Source: Nematostella vectensis (lineage: Eukaryota; Cnidaria; Anthozoa; Actiniaria; Edwardsiidae). From it: a stretch of DNA of 64,000 nt. The position numbers were made by a program, and so were the translations under genes. Location of the stretch: positions 4,279,501 through 4,343,500 of the forward strand of contig NC_064036.1 of assembly GCF_932526225.1 (NCBI RefSeq), written 5' to 3'. Below are positions 1 through 11,834 of this stretch, piece by piece. The notes beneath the pieces were generated by a model. It saw only the letters and a list, made by a program, of their open reading frames with translations. It searched no databases and had not been told where the DNA came from. Each line of letters starts with the position of its first letter. The first letter of the stretch is position 1.

Positions 1-149
1 ACCCGTAACATGTTTATACGCGCGTGTGAAATTCGGAGGCGCGAAAGAGACGCAAGAGCAGAAGGAAGAAAAGAAATCGTTCCGTTCTCTTCTTCACCAC
101 TTGCTTCTTAGGTTCTTTTTAATAACGTTCTTGTATTTGTATTGCAGCT

Positions 150-1220
150 ATGGCCCGCAAAAGCCCTTCAAGGAGCCCGGAGAAATTATATTTGCATCCT
201 AAAGTGCATCCTCGGGACTTCCCCGTGGCTCGTTACCCTCGGGACTTCCCCGCGTCCCGTAAACCTCGGGACTTCCCCGCGTCCCGTAAACCTCGGGACT
301 TCCCCGCGTCTCGCTATGCATGGGTAACGCTCGTCATGTGTGGTGATGGGTACGCTGCGGGCGCTCTAGCTGTCGCACACTCACTGAGAATGGTAGAAAC
401 CCGCCATGACCTTGTCTGCATGGTAACACCTGACGTCACACATTCTACCTATCGACACCTGTGCGTCGTGTACGATCACGTGATCGAGGTGCAGTACATC
501 CAACATCCGTGTCCTAGACTCAAGTCTGAGAAGCAGCAACGGATGTACAACGACTGGATCGAGTCCTCGTTCACCAAGTGGAACTGTCTCAAGCTGGATT
601 ATGAGCGTGTGTTGTTTATAGACGCGGATATGATTGTCAAAGAGAACAGTGATGATCTGTTTGAGCTACAGCCCCCAGCGTCAATATTTGCCATCCCTAA
701 TGCCAGACCCTGGGGTAATTTACCCAACGTCTATCTCACCAGATCTGGCAACCCGCCAAAGCATGGTGAACTTATCTCACCAGACCTAGTGAAGCGCGCA
801 GTCAGGTCTTACAGCTTTGTCGCATGTGGAGCCATGGTACTTCTTCAGCCAGACCTAAAGGATTTCAACGATCTTTGCAAGTTTATCAAAAAAGATGCTG
901 TATTTGGCGACGGTCTTAAAACGACCTCCGGTGCAGATGAAATTTCAATTAGTTTATTCTACGCGAACGCTGGAGTTTCGTGGACAAACATTCATCGCCG
1001 CTACTCAGTAATTGCCTGGAAGCGAGACTGGGCAATGCCGTCTAAGCCCTATATCCTGCACATCTTTGGTCGACCCAAACCATGGGAGAAGGGCTGTGCC
1101 TGGCCCGACCCAGATTGGTGGGGTGTTGTCGATGACCTCCTGAGGTTACACCCCGATCTCAGTAAGCTGTACCCCTCTCGTCCTGCGGTTACAACCAATA
1201 ATAATATGTTAGGTTACTAA
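150..1220 (+). CDS. GT8-family (glycogenin-like) glycosyltransferase, single exon
   Basis: The 356-residue product is a nucleotide-sugar-dependent retaining glycosyltransferase of the GT8 fold. The donor/Mn-binding DxD motif is DAD at residues 158-160. A GADE segment (261-264) and the HIFGRPKPW block (304-312), matching the family HxxGxxKPW motif, complete the active site. The catalytic domain starts near Y56 (YAWVTLVMCGD). The first 55 residues are basic, proline-rich and mostly made of a tandem 9-residue repeat, an unusual leader for this family. No signal peptide or membrane segment is seen. A good 3' splice site (TTGTATTGCAG, ending at 146) lies just before the ATG, so a 5' UTR exon or a different upstream start is possible. 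Acceptor and sugar are unknown. The family call is firm; glycogenin itself is unlikely, because the motif context looks more like GT8 proteins of plants, protists and large DNA viruses (inference from memory). Confidence 0.85.
   Translation: MARKSPSRSPEKLYLHPKVHPRDFPVARYPRDFPASRKPRDFPASRKPRDFPASRYAWVTLVMCGDGYAAGALAVAHSLRMVETRHDLVCMVTPDVTHSTYRHLCVVYDHVIEVQYIQHPCPRLKSEKQQRMYNDWIESSFTKWNCLKLDYERVLFIDADMIVKENSDDLFELQPPASIFAIPNARPWGNLPNVYLTRSGNPPKHGELISPDLVKRAVRSYSFVACGAMVLLQPDLKDFNDLCKFIKKDAVFGDGLKTTSGADEISISLFYANAGVSWTNIHRRYSVIAWKRDWAMPSKPYILHIFGRPKPWEKGCAWPDPDWWGVVDDLLRLHPDLSKLYPSRPAVTTNNNMLGY
210..317 (+). repeat. Four-copy in-frame 27-nt tandem repeat in the GT8 leader
   Basis: Units start at 210, 237, 264 and 291. 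Each encodes a variant of PRDFPASRK. The last two full copies are nearly identical, so the expansion is recent, and the 27-nt period keeps the frame open. Confidence 0.9.
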
Positions 1221-1614
1221 TATCATGACTGAATCAGAGAAACCCTAAGGGGCGGCATTTGGGTGTGGTCAACAGCATTTCTTACCCCTAATAGATAGCA
1301 CATGAGGTGTAGTCAAAGCCATCTTTAAGCATAGAAAAATTAATTCCAGTTTTCCTGAATTGCGACTCTTAAGACGCCACCATCGAGTACATAACTTTTC
1401 TGACAGAATTCTTGCCCAGTTGTTATTAGTGTGTGATGATCCACTAGCTTGAGACCCCCTAAGTGATAGCACGATTTAGTAGAATTTCATACCCAAAAAG
1501 GACCATCACCCATGTTTACTTTTATGGGGATTCCCCCGGGCTACATCACATAGAAGACTGCTCTTCAAGCCTCAAGGGCACCATTTTTTCAAAGTGCATG
1601 CTTTTAAAGATGTC
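1221..1614. other. Intergenic stretch
   Basis: No coding signal, RNA gene or clear repeat seen between the GT8 stop and the GATA array. Confidence 0.5.
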
Positions 1615-2296
<682 letters not shown>

Positions 2297-2674
2297 CTTT
2301 TATTAGGGGTAACACTTAATATCTAAACAGATAATTTACACGTGGCCCTCAGGGAAAACAAAAATAAATAAAGTGATATTTAGGTGAACTGGGAAAAATC
2401 TATATACATTATCTTTCTACATTATCTATTTACATTATCTATATACATGAATTTACAATGTTAATTTTTGGAGAGCCATAGCGAAGGAGCCAACGGATCG
2501 ACACTCCTTTGTCTCTCGTGGGAGCGAGTTCCAGAGTTTTGCGCCGCTGTACTCGAATGTTCTCTTTCCATAATTATGTTTTATCCTCGGTAACACGAGA
2601 TCGTTCTTTGCTTGGCGAGTACATCGACGCAGGTAATAGATTTCACAAGAATTGAATAGGTGTGATGAATGCAC
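2297..2674 (-). mobile_element. LINE 3' fragment (C-terminal end of reverse-transcriptase ORF plus 3' UTR)
   Basis: On the minus strand, 2674-2453 encodes about 73 residues ending in a block typical of the C-terminus of CR1/L2-like LINE polyproteins (GAKLWNSLP core, then SFAMALQKLTL). About 155 bp of 3' UTR follow, ending in TAATAAAAG and then the TATC tail that became the long microsatellite. It is 5'-truncated, as usual for LINE copies. The clade is not certain from so short a piece. Confidence 0.75.
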
Positions 2675-3699
2675 TAATTTTTACACAAAATTGAAGATTA
2701 TGCTGTTGTACTCAGTAAGCAGAAGGGAATGGCCATGAAACCCGGCGAACAACGTTCACAACAACCGTGTCACGTGATCATGGCAAAAATTTCAAATGCA
2801 GCCTTTGGCTTTCCAACTCTCTCGCTTATGTTGTCGCAATGGTGGAAACTCATAATTGCATATCTTTTTTGCAGTGCTTGTAATACACAGTATATGTAGT
2901 ATACAGCCTCGTAAGTCATGTATTATATATTAACATTAATGGCTCTGCCTGCAATTCATGTCAATTATGTAACTGCAAAAGGTGTAAATAAAATATCATT
3001 ATTAAGTCTCAGTAAAACCTTAGCCCCGTTGACACAGGGTGAAAAAGCGAAACATAACCTAAGGTGTATTTAGGGTCGGATTTTGCTGCCATGATCTCAC
3101 TGATCTGCACACTAATGATTGAATGGCTTTATCCTCACTTTATTCTTAGTTTTTTTTTTTCATATAAGAATATATATATTATTCTAGCATTGTTCTTCTG
3201 GAACAATAGGTAAGGGAAATAAGCTCTGCTCCACACACTTATGATATAAGTTTTAATATTTTAATGGTTCACAAGCATGCAACGTGGCTAGGAAAAAAAA
3301 GGCCCATAATTTTTTACAGCAATATCTATACTAGGCTTTAGCCACTGTTATGCCTCATCGGCACATACTGCAGGCTCACTGAAATGAGCTTGATGTTCAT
3401 GTTCACAACCCACAAATATTATATCATTATTAGTTGTTAAAAAATTGTTGGAGGTGAACATTTAGCATTAGGTGGTTTAAAGGTTTTCTGAAGAACCTTT
3501 AAAAGAATGGTAGGATTCTTTTATCTACAATATGTAGTGTATACAGAAATAATATTCATTTGAGTTATGTGTATGTACATGCTGTTTAAATAAGATGCCT
3601 CAGTGACAGGCATGTTTGGTATAAAGGATAGCCATATTTGAGAGCTTCTTGCTTTAATAAGATGCACCTCCAAGAACTACTGTCTGAAGTCAGTCAAGG
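2675..3699. other. Intergenic stretch downstream of BBS1
   Basis: AT-rich and without coding signal. Positions 2738-2790 (AAACCCGGCGAAC ... GTGTCACGTGATCA) resemble 14800-14890, so this is a dispersed repeat. The minus-strand ATTAAAG near 3655 may be the BBS1 poly(A) signal. Confidence 0.5.
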
Positions 3700-5770
3700 C
3701 TACACAATGACCAGAGCCTCGCTGACAGGCATGTTGATAACAGCAGTTATGATAGGTACACTTTTCCCTTGACGAAGAACAAACACTTTGATAACATCTG
3801 AGATCCCCTTATCACTTATACATTCCACAAGAGTCTCATATGAGTAGGACAACCCAGGTACTAGAAGGGGTACAATAATGCAGGGTTTAGCAAGTGCATA
3901 CAGGGACTCGTCATGCTGGAAGGTGATAAGAAGGTTAGTGATTGCCACACTAGGAGAGATGTTCTGCAGATTGACTGTCAGCTTAAAGGCAGGGCCAATG
4001 CCTTGTATTTGAGCTGATAGCTTGAGGGGTTCAAGGGCTGAGGAGGATACAGGGTTTAGGCTCTTTTGAAGGGCATTCACATATGAGCGGGTCGCTGTGA
4101 GCCGAAGGAGATAGAGATCATGTTGGAACATTCTATGCATGGAGACAGCACTTTCCCGCTCTCGTAGTGTCTGGTCTACAAACACTTTGGTTTTCTTTGG
4201 TACATTGAGTTTGACTGATTGTGCCAAGGGCGGTCCAGGGGTAAGGTCTTTGCCATCAAAGGTGGCTGTGCGCTTGAGAATTTTGACATAAAAGCCACCC
4301 CCCCTTGTGATGAGAATAAGAGCACTATCCTCCCTACCAAATCGACCAAACCTGATGGCTGTCACAGTATCCTGCATCTGTAGAGTGTTAACAAGGAACT
4401 TGTCTTTGTACAAACGCACTTCACCATTTGTAAGAGCAACCATGACACCCTTAAACCCTCTGGCCTTGTAGTCCATGAGTGCCATAGTGGCTATGTTTGC
4501 TGGAAGATAAACAGTCCATAACTTTTTCCCTTTGGTAGAGTAACAAACAAGGGTATTATCCATGCATCCCACAATGATGTTTTTGCCAATGCGTTCCAAG
4601 CCTACAGCCTGTGCAGTCAACTCTATGCTAGCTTTGGCAATCTTGTTACCACGCTTTAGGGTATAAACTTTACCATCTCTGCAGGCAACAATCACTCTAA
4701 ACTCCACGTCATATAAACCTGAGACTGACATAAATGCAGGCACGCTTAGAAGACTCATTTTGGAGAGGACTGTGAACGCTTCAGGATCTAGGATATAGAT
4801 ATCTTTGCTCTCTGTACCAATGACCAAGCAGCTAACAGCATCCTCGTCAGCAACACTTTTCTTCATGGTGTTCATACAAGTGATAACCGTCTGTCTCTTT
4901 AGTGGTGCCATTTTGTGAAGGCTGGCAAAATCTTCCATTTCCTCTGGGTGTAAGGAGAGAAACTTGAGAGAACGCACTGTCAGAGAACCTTCACTGCCCT
5001 CACTACGCAAACTCTCCAGCATTTCCCGTAGCATCTGGACATCAATGCGGTCTTCCTTTGCTTGGTTCCATAAATCCTGCTCAACTGCATTCACTTCAAG
5101 TGGAGGGAGGGTAAACTTGAAGTAAGGACGGAGATTCTTGTAGACGTAAATAAATGGCCCAGATGCAACAGCTACTGCTGGGGTCCTAGGGTCATTTGTA
5201 TCCATGTAGAATGCAACCAAGGCAGTTGGTAGATCAATTATAGCACTCTCCATGAACAGATTGGTCCCCTTATAAACCTTCAGCTTCATATCATAGGTTC
5301 CTGTTCCAAGGTCGGCTACCAGAAGCTTAAAGTCACCATCAGCATTCAGGTCAGCGAGGGAGATTGAGGAAGAAAAAGTGTAAAGGCTGGACACTGGGTC
5401 ATGATGAGCACTCAGCCAGACATCGTCTTCCCTAATGATAATTTTATTGTTAGTGTATAAGTTAATTTTACTCGAAATTATTTCTCAAATTCAAAGCATT
5501 TATATTGATTGGAATACCATGAATAAAACGCAACAGAACAAATGCTACGAGCTTTGATACACTCTGTTACTTAAATAAACTATTATGGCCACAGTTTTAC
5601 AAGTTTTTATTTCCGAATACGAAGACATCAAAGGCAAGTTTGGTTGGTTGCCAGGTGCACACAATTTGAAACAAAACCTGAAAAAAAATGCATTTTTAAA
5701 AGATTGTCTATGCGGTAAATTTCAACAGGTAAATTGAAGATACGTACTTGAGACTGGTGGTACTTTCCAT
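3700..5770 (-). CDS. BBS1: BBS1, BBSome subunit (two coding exons)
   Basis: BBS1 is part of the BBSome coat that carries membrane cargo into and out of cilia. Exon 1 is 5770-5748 (23 nt, ATG with purine at -3 and G at +4). The donor is GTACGT, the 316-bp intron spans 5747-5432, and exon 2 is 5431-3700. The joint is in phase and reads through KEDDVWLSAHHDP, matching the N-terminal block of animal BBS1. The 584 residues compare with 593 in human. Landmarks include LADLNADGDFKLLVADLG, YVYKNLRPYFKF, EQDLWNQAKEDRID, KRQTVITCMNT, DEDAVSCLVIGTESK, LKLNVP-type blade ends and a C-terminal GISDVIKVFVLRQG. The order is a beta-propeller followed by the GAE-like region. Almost the whole protein sits in one exon, while vertebrate BBS1 has many introns. 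It is head-to-head with the DDI-type gene. Confidence 0.96.
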
Positions 5771-6100
5771 GATATGAAATCTTCTTCAAAATGGGTTTAT
5801 TCCACTTTTGTTTTTGTTATTTACTTGAGGGCGGAACGACAAAACATGGCGGATTTTTCGCTTTCGGTGCCCTTGGTACTCGCCCCAGTTTTCCACGGTT
5901 TATCAGTAGACAGGGATCACAAGACAGCTCTATTTGATTCGTCCGAGCCTTCCAACAGACCGATATTCTTCGAGAATTCGACTTTTAAAAGACAACAAGC
6001 CTGGACATAAATAGGTTTTGGACAAACCACTTTATTCTTATAAACAGTCACCTCTAAATGTGTTTTGCTTTACTCTAATTTAAAGTTTTCTCTGTTTGAA
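5771..6100. promoter_or_regulatory. Probable bidirectional promoter between BBS1 and the DDI-type gene
   Basis: The BBS1 ATG (5770, minus) and the first plus-strand ATG (5846) are only 75 bp apart. The gap holds a GGGCGGAAC box near 5830 and no clear TATA box. Divergent housekeeping/cilia gene pairs sharing such a gap are common. The assignment is inference from layout. Confidence 0.5.
5846..6010 (+). CDS. Small ORF (54 aa) upstream of the DDI-type gene, unrecognised
   Basis: Starts AAAACATGGCGG, a good initiation context, and encodes MADFSLSVPLVLAPVFHG onwards to a TAA at 6008-6010. I recognise no family. It may be a leader ORF in the DDI transcript, the first exon of another transcript, or chance. 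Confidence 0.25.
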   Translation: MADFSLSVPLVLAPVFHGLSVDRDHKTALFDSSEPSNRPIFFENSTFKRQQAWT

Positions 6101-6250
6101 ATGAGCTTGGCACGGGTTGCTTATGGGAGCCTGGTAACCACACGTGGCAGAACAATCGATTACAGAGAAACTATTTTTGCATCTAAAGGAACTGGAGAAA
6201 CAGTTGAAAATCTACTTGAGATCGTAGCTAAATCAAAGCATAAATCCTGA
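6101..6250 (+). CDS. Upstream ORF (49 aa) ending 2 nt before the DDI-type start codon
   Basis: ATG at 6101, TGA at 6248-6250, and the DDI start at 6253. The product contains a GSLVTTRGRTIDYRE segment and no recognised domain. The stop-start spacing of two bases would suit reinitiation or translational control, but no transcript evidence is available. Confidence 0.3.
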   Translation: MSLARVAYGSLVTTRGRTIDYRETIFASKGTGETVENLLEIVAKSKHKS

Positions 6251-6252
6251 AA

Positions 6253-9200
6253 ATGAAGGTAACGGTCACTGGCGAGGATGGTTCCATATTCACTCTAGAT
6301 GTGAGTGTTGATTTAGAAGTGGAAAACTTTCGTGCGTTGCTTGAGTTTGAGTCTGGCGTACCGGCATCGGAAATTTCGCTGTATCACGATGGCGTACAAC
6401 TCAGCGATCCAAAGAAGACTCTCACGGCGTATTCTGTTAAAGAGAATGATGTAATACTCATGGTTAGAAGACAAGCTAGACATGCGGACAGAAATACAGG
6501 TAAACTATCAAGCATTTGTGGTTTTTATTGTTCTGAAACTTTAACGACAATAAACAAATGTGTTATGGAAAAAATATACAGTCAAGTGGTAAACTTAATA
6601 GTCTCTCTATTGTGGTTGACTTATTTCCAGTCAACCAATATTTTAATTGCATTTAACATAGCTCTTTAAAATACGTAAACTGGTCTATAAAATAGGTCAT
6701 TAAGACATAGCTGTCAACCTAACTTGAACAGAAATCTTGTTAAACCGGGTGAAATACAGTAAATATGTTAAAAAACCCAAAAGAGCTAATGTGGGTGAAT
6801 GCTTGTGGTGCGGTCCATACTTTTGTGACACCTGCCTAAAGCAAAACCAGTGGCTTATATGTCAAAAGAAATGATAAGATCTGCTATTTTAGTGTATTCT
6901 AAAGAAGTCTAATATTTGTAAAGTCTAAGATGATAAAAAAAGTGCTCTCTCTTATATAACTACATCTCCAGTGACTCTCAACATATTACATACCAATGGA
7001 TGAATCAATTATCCTGTTTGATTTAGAGATCTTGATATCAAATCTAGTATCAAATGTAAAAGCCCATGTAATCTTTGATTCCCGAAATGTAATTCTTTTA
7101 TCATAAGTGCAGTTAGCACAAATTGCAAGCAAATTGATTTATTTGAGGCATTGAAGGTGAGCCACAAATTAAAATTCAAGAACCCCTTTTCCCGAGACGA
7201 GCATAGAGTTCTAATAGAAGTTAAATGAAAATGCTCTGGCTTTCCATTTACTTTTTCTTTATTTTCTACAGTGGCACCCCCATCTGGGCAGCCCATGGCG
7301 ATAGACTGGGGACAGATTCAGCTTCCTGGAAATAACCAATCAAGAACTCAACCTGCCCCCAGCACGGCACCACCACCAGCTGCCAATCAAGAAAGCCCAG
7401 AATATATCAGAGACATGTTCCTCAATGACCCCCATCAAATGTCACTTCTCAAGGAGAGGAATCCTGAACTTGCAGATGCTTTAATCAGCGGGAACCTACA
7501 AAAGTTTGCTGATGTCCTCAACAAGCAGAGACAAGAAAGAGCCGAGAGGGAATTGCGTCGAATCCGCACAATGAATGCTGACATGTTTGATGCTGAGGCT
7601 CAACGAGAGATTGCCGAGGAAATCCGCATGTCGAACATCAACCAGAACATGGAAACGGCAATGGAATACTCACCTGAATCATTTGCTAAAGTCATCATGT
7701 TGTATATCAATATCAAACTGAATGGCTATCCTGTCAAGGCTTTTGTAGATTCTGGTGCACAAATGACATTTATGAGCTCAGCTTGTGCATCAAGGCTCCA
7801 TATTGAACGGCTTATTGATCATCGATGGTCAGGAATAGCACAGGGTGTTGGACAGCAAAAGATTGTTGGTAGGGTGCACTTGGCGCAGATTCAGATTGAA
7901 AATGATTTCTTACCCTCGTCATTCTCTGTCCTTCAAGATCAGGCAATGGATCTGATTATTGGTTTGGATATGCTTAAAAGGCATCAGGTAAGATGCAGTA
8001 GATTATATCATCTATTATTTTTCTTGTTTATGGATTTTGTTTTGTTCATGGGTGAAATGGGTAAAATGCCTTTATTTTATGTACATAAGAAAGAGTAATT
8101 GTGCAGAAATAGACAAAGGTTTTGAGGAGCTGTGGATTCTAGTCCTTTTTAAGTCATGGATAGCAAAGCTATTCAGGACTTTTTGCAGTTAGCAGGGTTG
8201 TGTCACTCGTGGCTAATCGTCGACTCAAGTGTAACCCATAGCCAATCATAACTCTTCTAATATCACAACTCTTGGCCAATCAAATTAAACATTTTAGCGA
8301 AAAAGCCAGCGAATTGTCAGTGGTTTTCCAAAGCATGTAAGTAAAAAACATGGCGGCCATAGTTGAATTCTTTGAAGGGGGTGATGGTTAAGACTATGAT
8401 TTAACGTCATTCCTGCCTTTCTTGCCAATAATAAATCAAGCCACATTAGATAAATAGCTATCTGAATGCAAGGTTTCGATTTTCATCAATGGTACCTGGG
8501 TCGACTGGTTGTCCCCAGGGAATCAATCAGATGGGCATAGACTTACCTGAAGCAGTTATTCCAACATCACAGTAGTATACATGCCATACACTGTGAACTT
8601 GACCTTTGCAAACCACAGTTTGCGAAGAAAGTCGTGAATTTCAGAAAGCTTCGATCGGTTGACATAGGCCAACTTTCTGAAGACCTTCTCAACTCTGAAC
8701 TTTTTCAAAACCAACAAGTGAATATTAATAACCTGGTTATAAAGTATGACAACACCCTTAAGGCACTGTTAGACAAGCATGCCCCACTAAAGGCAAAACT
8801 TGTTACCATTCGCCCAAAAGCTGCCTGGTATACACCCGAGGTCTCTGAGGAAAAGAGAAAGAGACGGCGCTTAGAGAGGAAATGGTCTGGTCTTTCAACT
8901 GACCGTGCTAATTATGCTTACCAGTGTGGGGTAGTCAAAAGTCAATCTAAAATCCATCTAGATCCAATGGAACAGCAAACCATGGTTGGCCCCAACCCTT
9001 GTGACCATACGTGTACAGTGGAAATGAGTGAATTTGATATAATTTCAGAAGATGATGTTAAGATCCTAGCTCACAAGCCTATATCGAAGTCTTGTAATCT
9101 TGATCCTTTGCCGGCCTCCCTCTTAAAGGGATGCTTTAGTACACTCCTTCCTATAATAACCAGGATTGTTAATGCCTCGCTTTCATCAGGTGTAATGCCT

Positions 9201-11834
9201 GACCCAATGAAAGTTGCTGAACTTCACCCTTCATTGAAAAAGCACAATGCCAATCACCTACTTTACCCTAACTTTCGTCTAGTCTCTAACCTACCGATGG
9301 TTTCTAAGGTGATCGAAAAAGCTGTCGCTGAACAATTGACAAAGCATATAGTTAGCAATAATTTGGGTGTTTCCCTCCAATCTTCTTATAAGAAATTCCA
9401 TTCCACGGAGACAGCTCTTGGTGCAGGATGACATCTTATGTGCCATTGATGGTGGAAACTCGGTATTGATGCTACTGCTTGACCTGTTGGCGGCATTTGA
9501 TACCGTTGATCATTCCATTCTTCTTTCACGTCTCTCATTGAGTTATGGCCTGACTGGCAATGTTCTCGCTTGGTTCCGCTCATACCTTACATCCCGCAAA
9601 CTGTATGTACGGGTTGAGGACTGCAAGTCATCTTTGCGTAGCCTGGAACAAGGTGTTCCTCAGGGCTCTGTCCTAGGCCCGCTACTCTATCTTGCCTATA
9701 CTTCGCTCATTGCTCAGATCATAGCACGACATGGCATTCTATACCACCTTTATGCGGATGTTTCACAACTTTACGTTTATTTTCTAGGTAATTCACAAGA
9801 TGAACTTTTGATGGCTAAAACTAAAGTTGAATGTTGTGTTCATGAGATCAATGCCTGGATGGTGCTTAATGGGCTAAAACTAAATCATGATCAATCAGAA
9901 CTTATTCTTTTTTCCTCCAAGTTCTGTCCTGCCCCAAGTCTTGAACATGTAAAGGTGGTTGATGAAATCAAAAAAATGAAATCTGGGAGTAATTCTTGAT
10001 AAGTATCTTTCTTTTGAAGATCATCTCAAAATGGTATGTAAATCTGCAAGATTCCACCTCAGAAATATTGGCAAAATTAGGAAGTACCTTGACAAGAATT
10101 CCACAGAAATACTTATACATGCCTTTATCAGTTCAAAACTAGACTATTACAATTCCCTCCTTTATGGATTACCTGACTACCAAATTCATAAATTACAACT
10201 TATTCAAAACACAGCTGCTCGTATTATCAGCTTAACAAAAAAGACTGAGCATGTAACACCTATCCTGCAAGATCTCCACTGGTTACCAGTAAAGTACCGG
10301 ATAATTTTTAAAGTTTTACTGACTGTTTTTAAATCTCTCAATGAAATGGCTCCACCATATATTAAAGATCTATGCAAGTACAAAACTCATTCCCGATCAC
10401 TACGGTCTGCTTCTCAACAATACCTCCAGGTCAAACGGGGCAATTTGAAGACCTATGGTGACCGCGCCTTTTCGATTGCGGCTCCTAAACTATGGAATGA
10501 GTTGCCATTTCACTTAGGGACAATACAAAATCTTAATACTTTCAAGCAATGCCTTAAGACTCACCTTTTTAAAGAAACATTTAATTTATAATTAGTTTAA
10601 AATTCATTTTTTTTAAATATCACTGTTAATTATACATTACATACATATATATATATATATATTTTAATTATAATATCGATTTTTATAAATGTAACATTTC
10701 CTATTAGGCGCTATATAAATGCTGATATTATTATTATTATTATTATTATAGTACCATTGTTTACACTTGTCTGAGACAAAATACCCTATGTATAAATAAA
10801 ACCACATAAAGCCAAGAAATTTATTGGTTTGGTCAATACTCTACATACCATTTTACCCTTAAGTGGGTTAAAATGCACCAAAACCAAGCTTTTGTCCCAA
10901 ATTACCATTTTATTATCCACGACTTGGCAAGGGTCTTGCCTTTTGATTGAATTTGATCGCTTTCATGAATTGAAGATTCTGCTTCACTCTATATCAAACA
11001 AATATTAATAAATCCACATGCACTTATAAAAAATACATAGAATGGGCCCAGGGGGATCTTAGGTGTGTGTGTGGTTGGGGTGGGGGGGGGGGGGGGGGGG
11101 GGGGGTTCTTGAGCTGCCCAGTTTTATTTGAGTTGAAATAGTTGAATAAGGAAATGTTTAAGGATTTGCTACCTGACCTTATAAGTTATTTGGAGGAGCT
11201 ATTGCCTATCTAGTCCTTTGTGAGATTCTTAGGAATTTAAGATACTTGATGTATAATCAACTATTTTACCCTCTGGTTTGCTGGCAGCCCAAAGCAACTG
11301 TTTGATAGTTCCCAGAACAGATACGTAATGTGATAGATATTTATTAATACATAGACACACAAAAAGGAATTCATTTGATTTGTCTAAAATGTAGCATTCA
11401 AACTCTGTGATATTATGATACAGTGTCTAACGCCTTTTTCCAAACAGTGCTGCATAGACTTGAAGAGCAATGTGCTACGCATTGGCACAACTGGTACAGA
11501 GACTCCTTTCTTGTCCGAGTCAGAGCTTCCAGACACTGCTAGACTTTCATACAATCCCCCTGAAGAGGGTGGATCCATGCAAGAAACAGAAGACCGAAAT
11601 TTGGCTGAGGCTCTGTCAAGGTCTGCAGAAGAAGCAGGCACACAGAGCTCTGCAGGAGCTGATTCTGCAACTTCTACGAACACTAGCTTCCCTGAGGAAA
11701 AGGTCCAACAAATCGTGAGCATGGGCTTCAGTCGCGAGAAGGCCCTGGTAGCTTTGCAGCAAGCTCATGGTGATGCTAATCTTGCCGCTGCCAATCTTCT
11801 AGCTCAGTCAATTCAAGTTCCTAAAATGTCCTAG
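6253..11834 (+). CDS. DDI2: DDI1/DDI2-type ubiquitin-like retropepsin shuttle protein
   Basis: Cytosolic/nuclear proteasome shuttle with a retroviral-type aspartic protease fold; human DDI2 cleaves ubiquitinated NRF1. Exons: 6253-6499, 7272-7987, 11448-11834, phases consistent, 449 residues. Domain order: N-terminal ubiquitin-like fold (about 1-76); helical domain (about 120-200, with MSLLKERNPELADALISGN); retropepsin-like domain with catalytic D242 in FVDSGAQM and the LIIGLDMLKRHQ strand; a UIM-like helix near 369-383 (LAEALSRSAEEA); and a C-terminal UBA domain (about 405-442, MGF loop at 413-415). Vertebrate DDI1/2 lack a recognisable UBA while fungal Ddi1 has one, so this is the full ancestral architecture. 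Intron 2 (3.46 kb) contains a dead LINE. The symbol follows the single-copy animal orthologue and could equally be given as DDI1. Confidence 0.95.
8560..10750 (+). mobile_element. Degenerate L2/CR1-like LINE inside DDI intron 2
   Basis: Sense to the host gene. Pieces in shifted frames cover the endonuclease end (about 8560-8680) and the reverse transcriptase: NFRLVSNLPMVSKVIEKAV near 9270-9330, LLDLLAAFDTVDHSILLSRL near 9475-9535, EQGVPQGSVLGPLLY near 9650-9690. The C-terminal region is 10031-10591. Breaks lie near 9425 and 10000. The catalytic YADD box reads YADV at about 9752-9763, so the enzyme is dead. The 3' end runs GGCGCTATATAAATGCTGATATT into an ATT repeat (10728-10750), the usual tail of this LINE group. 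Confidence 0.85.
11082..11105 (+). repeat. Homopolymer of 24 G in DDI intron 2
   Basis: Preceded by GGTGTGTGTGTGGTTGGGGT. Located in the intron about 340 bp before exon 3. It could form a G-quadruplex in DNA or pre-mRNA, or its length could be an assembly approximation. Confidence 0.8.
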
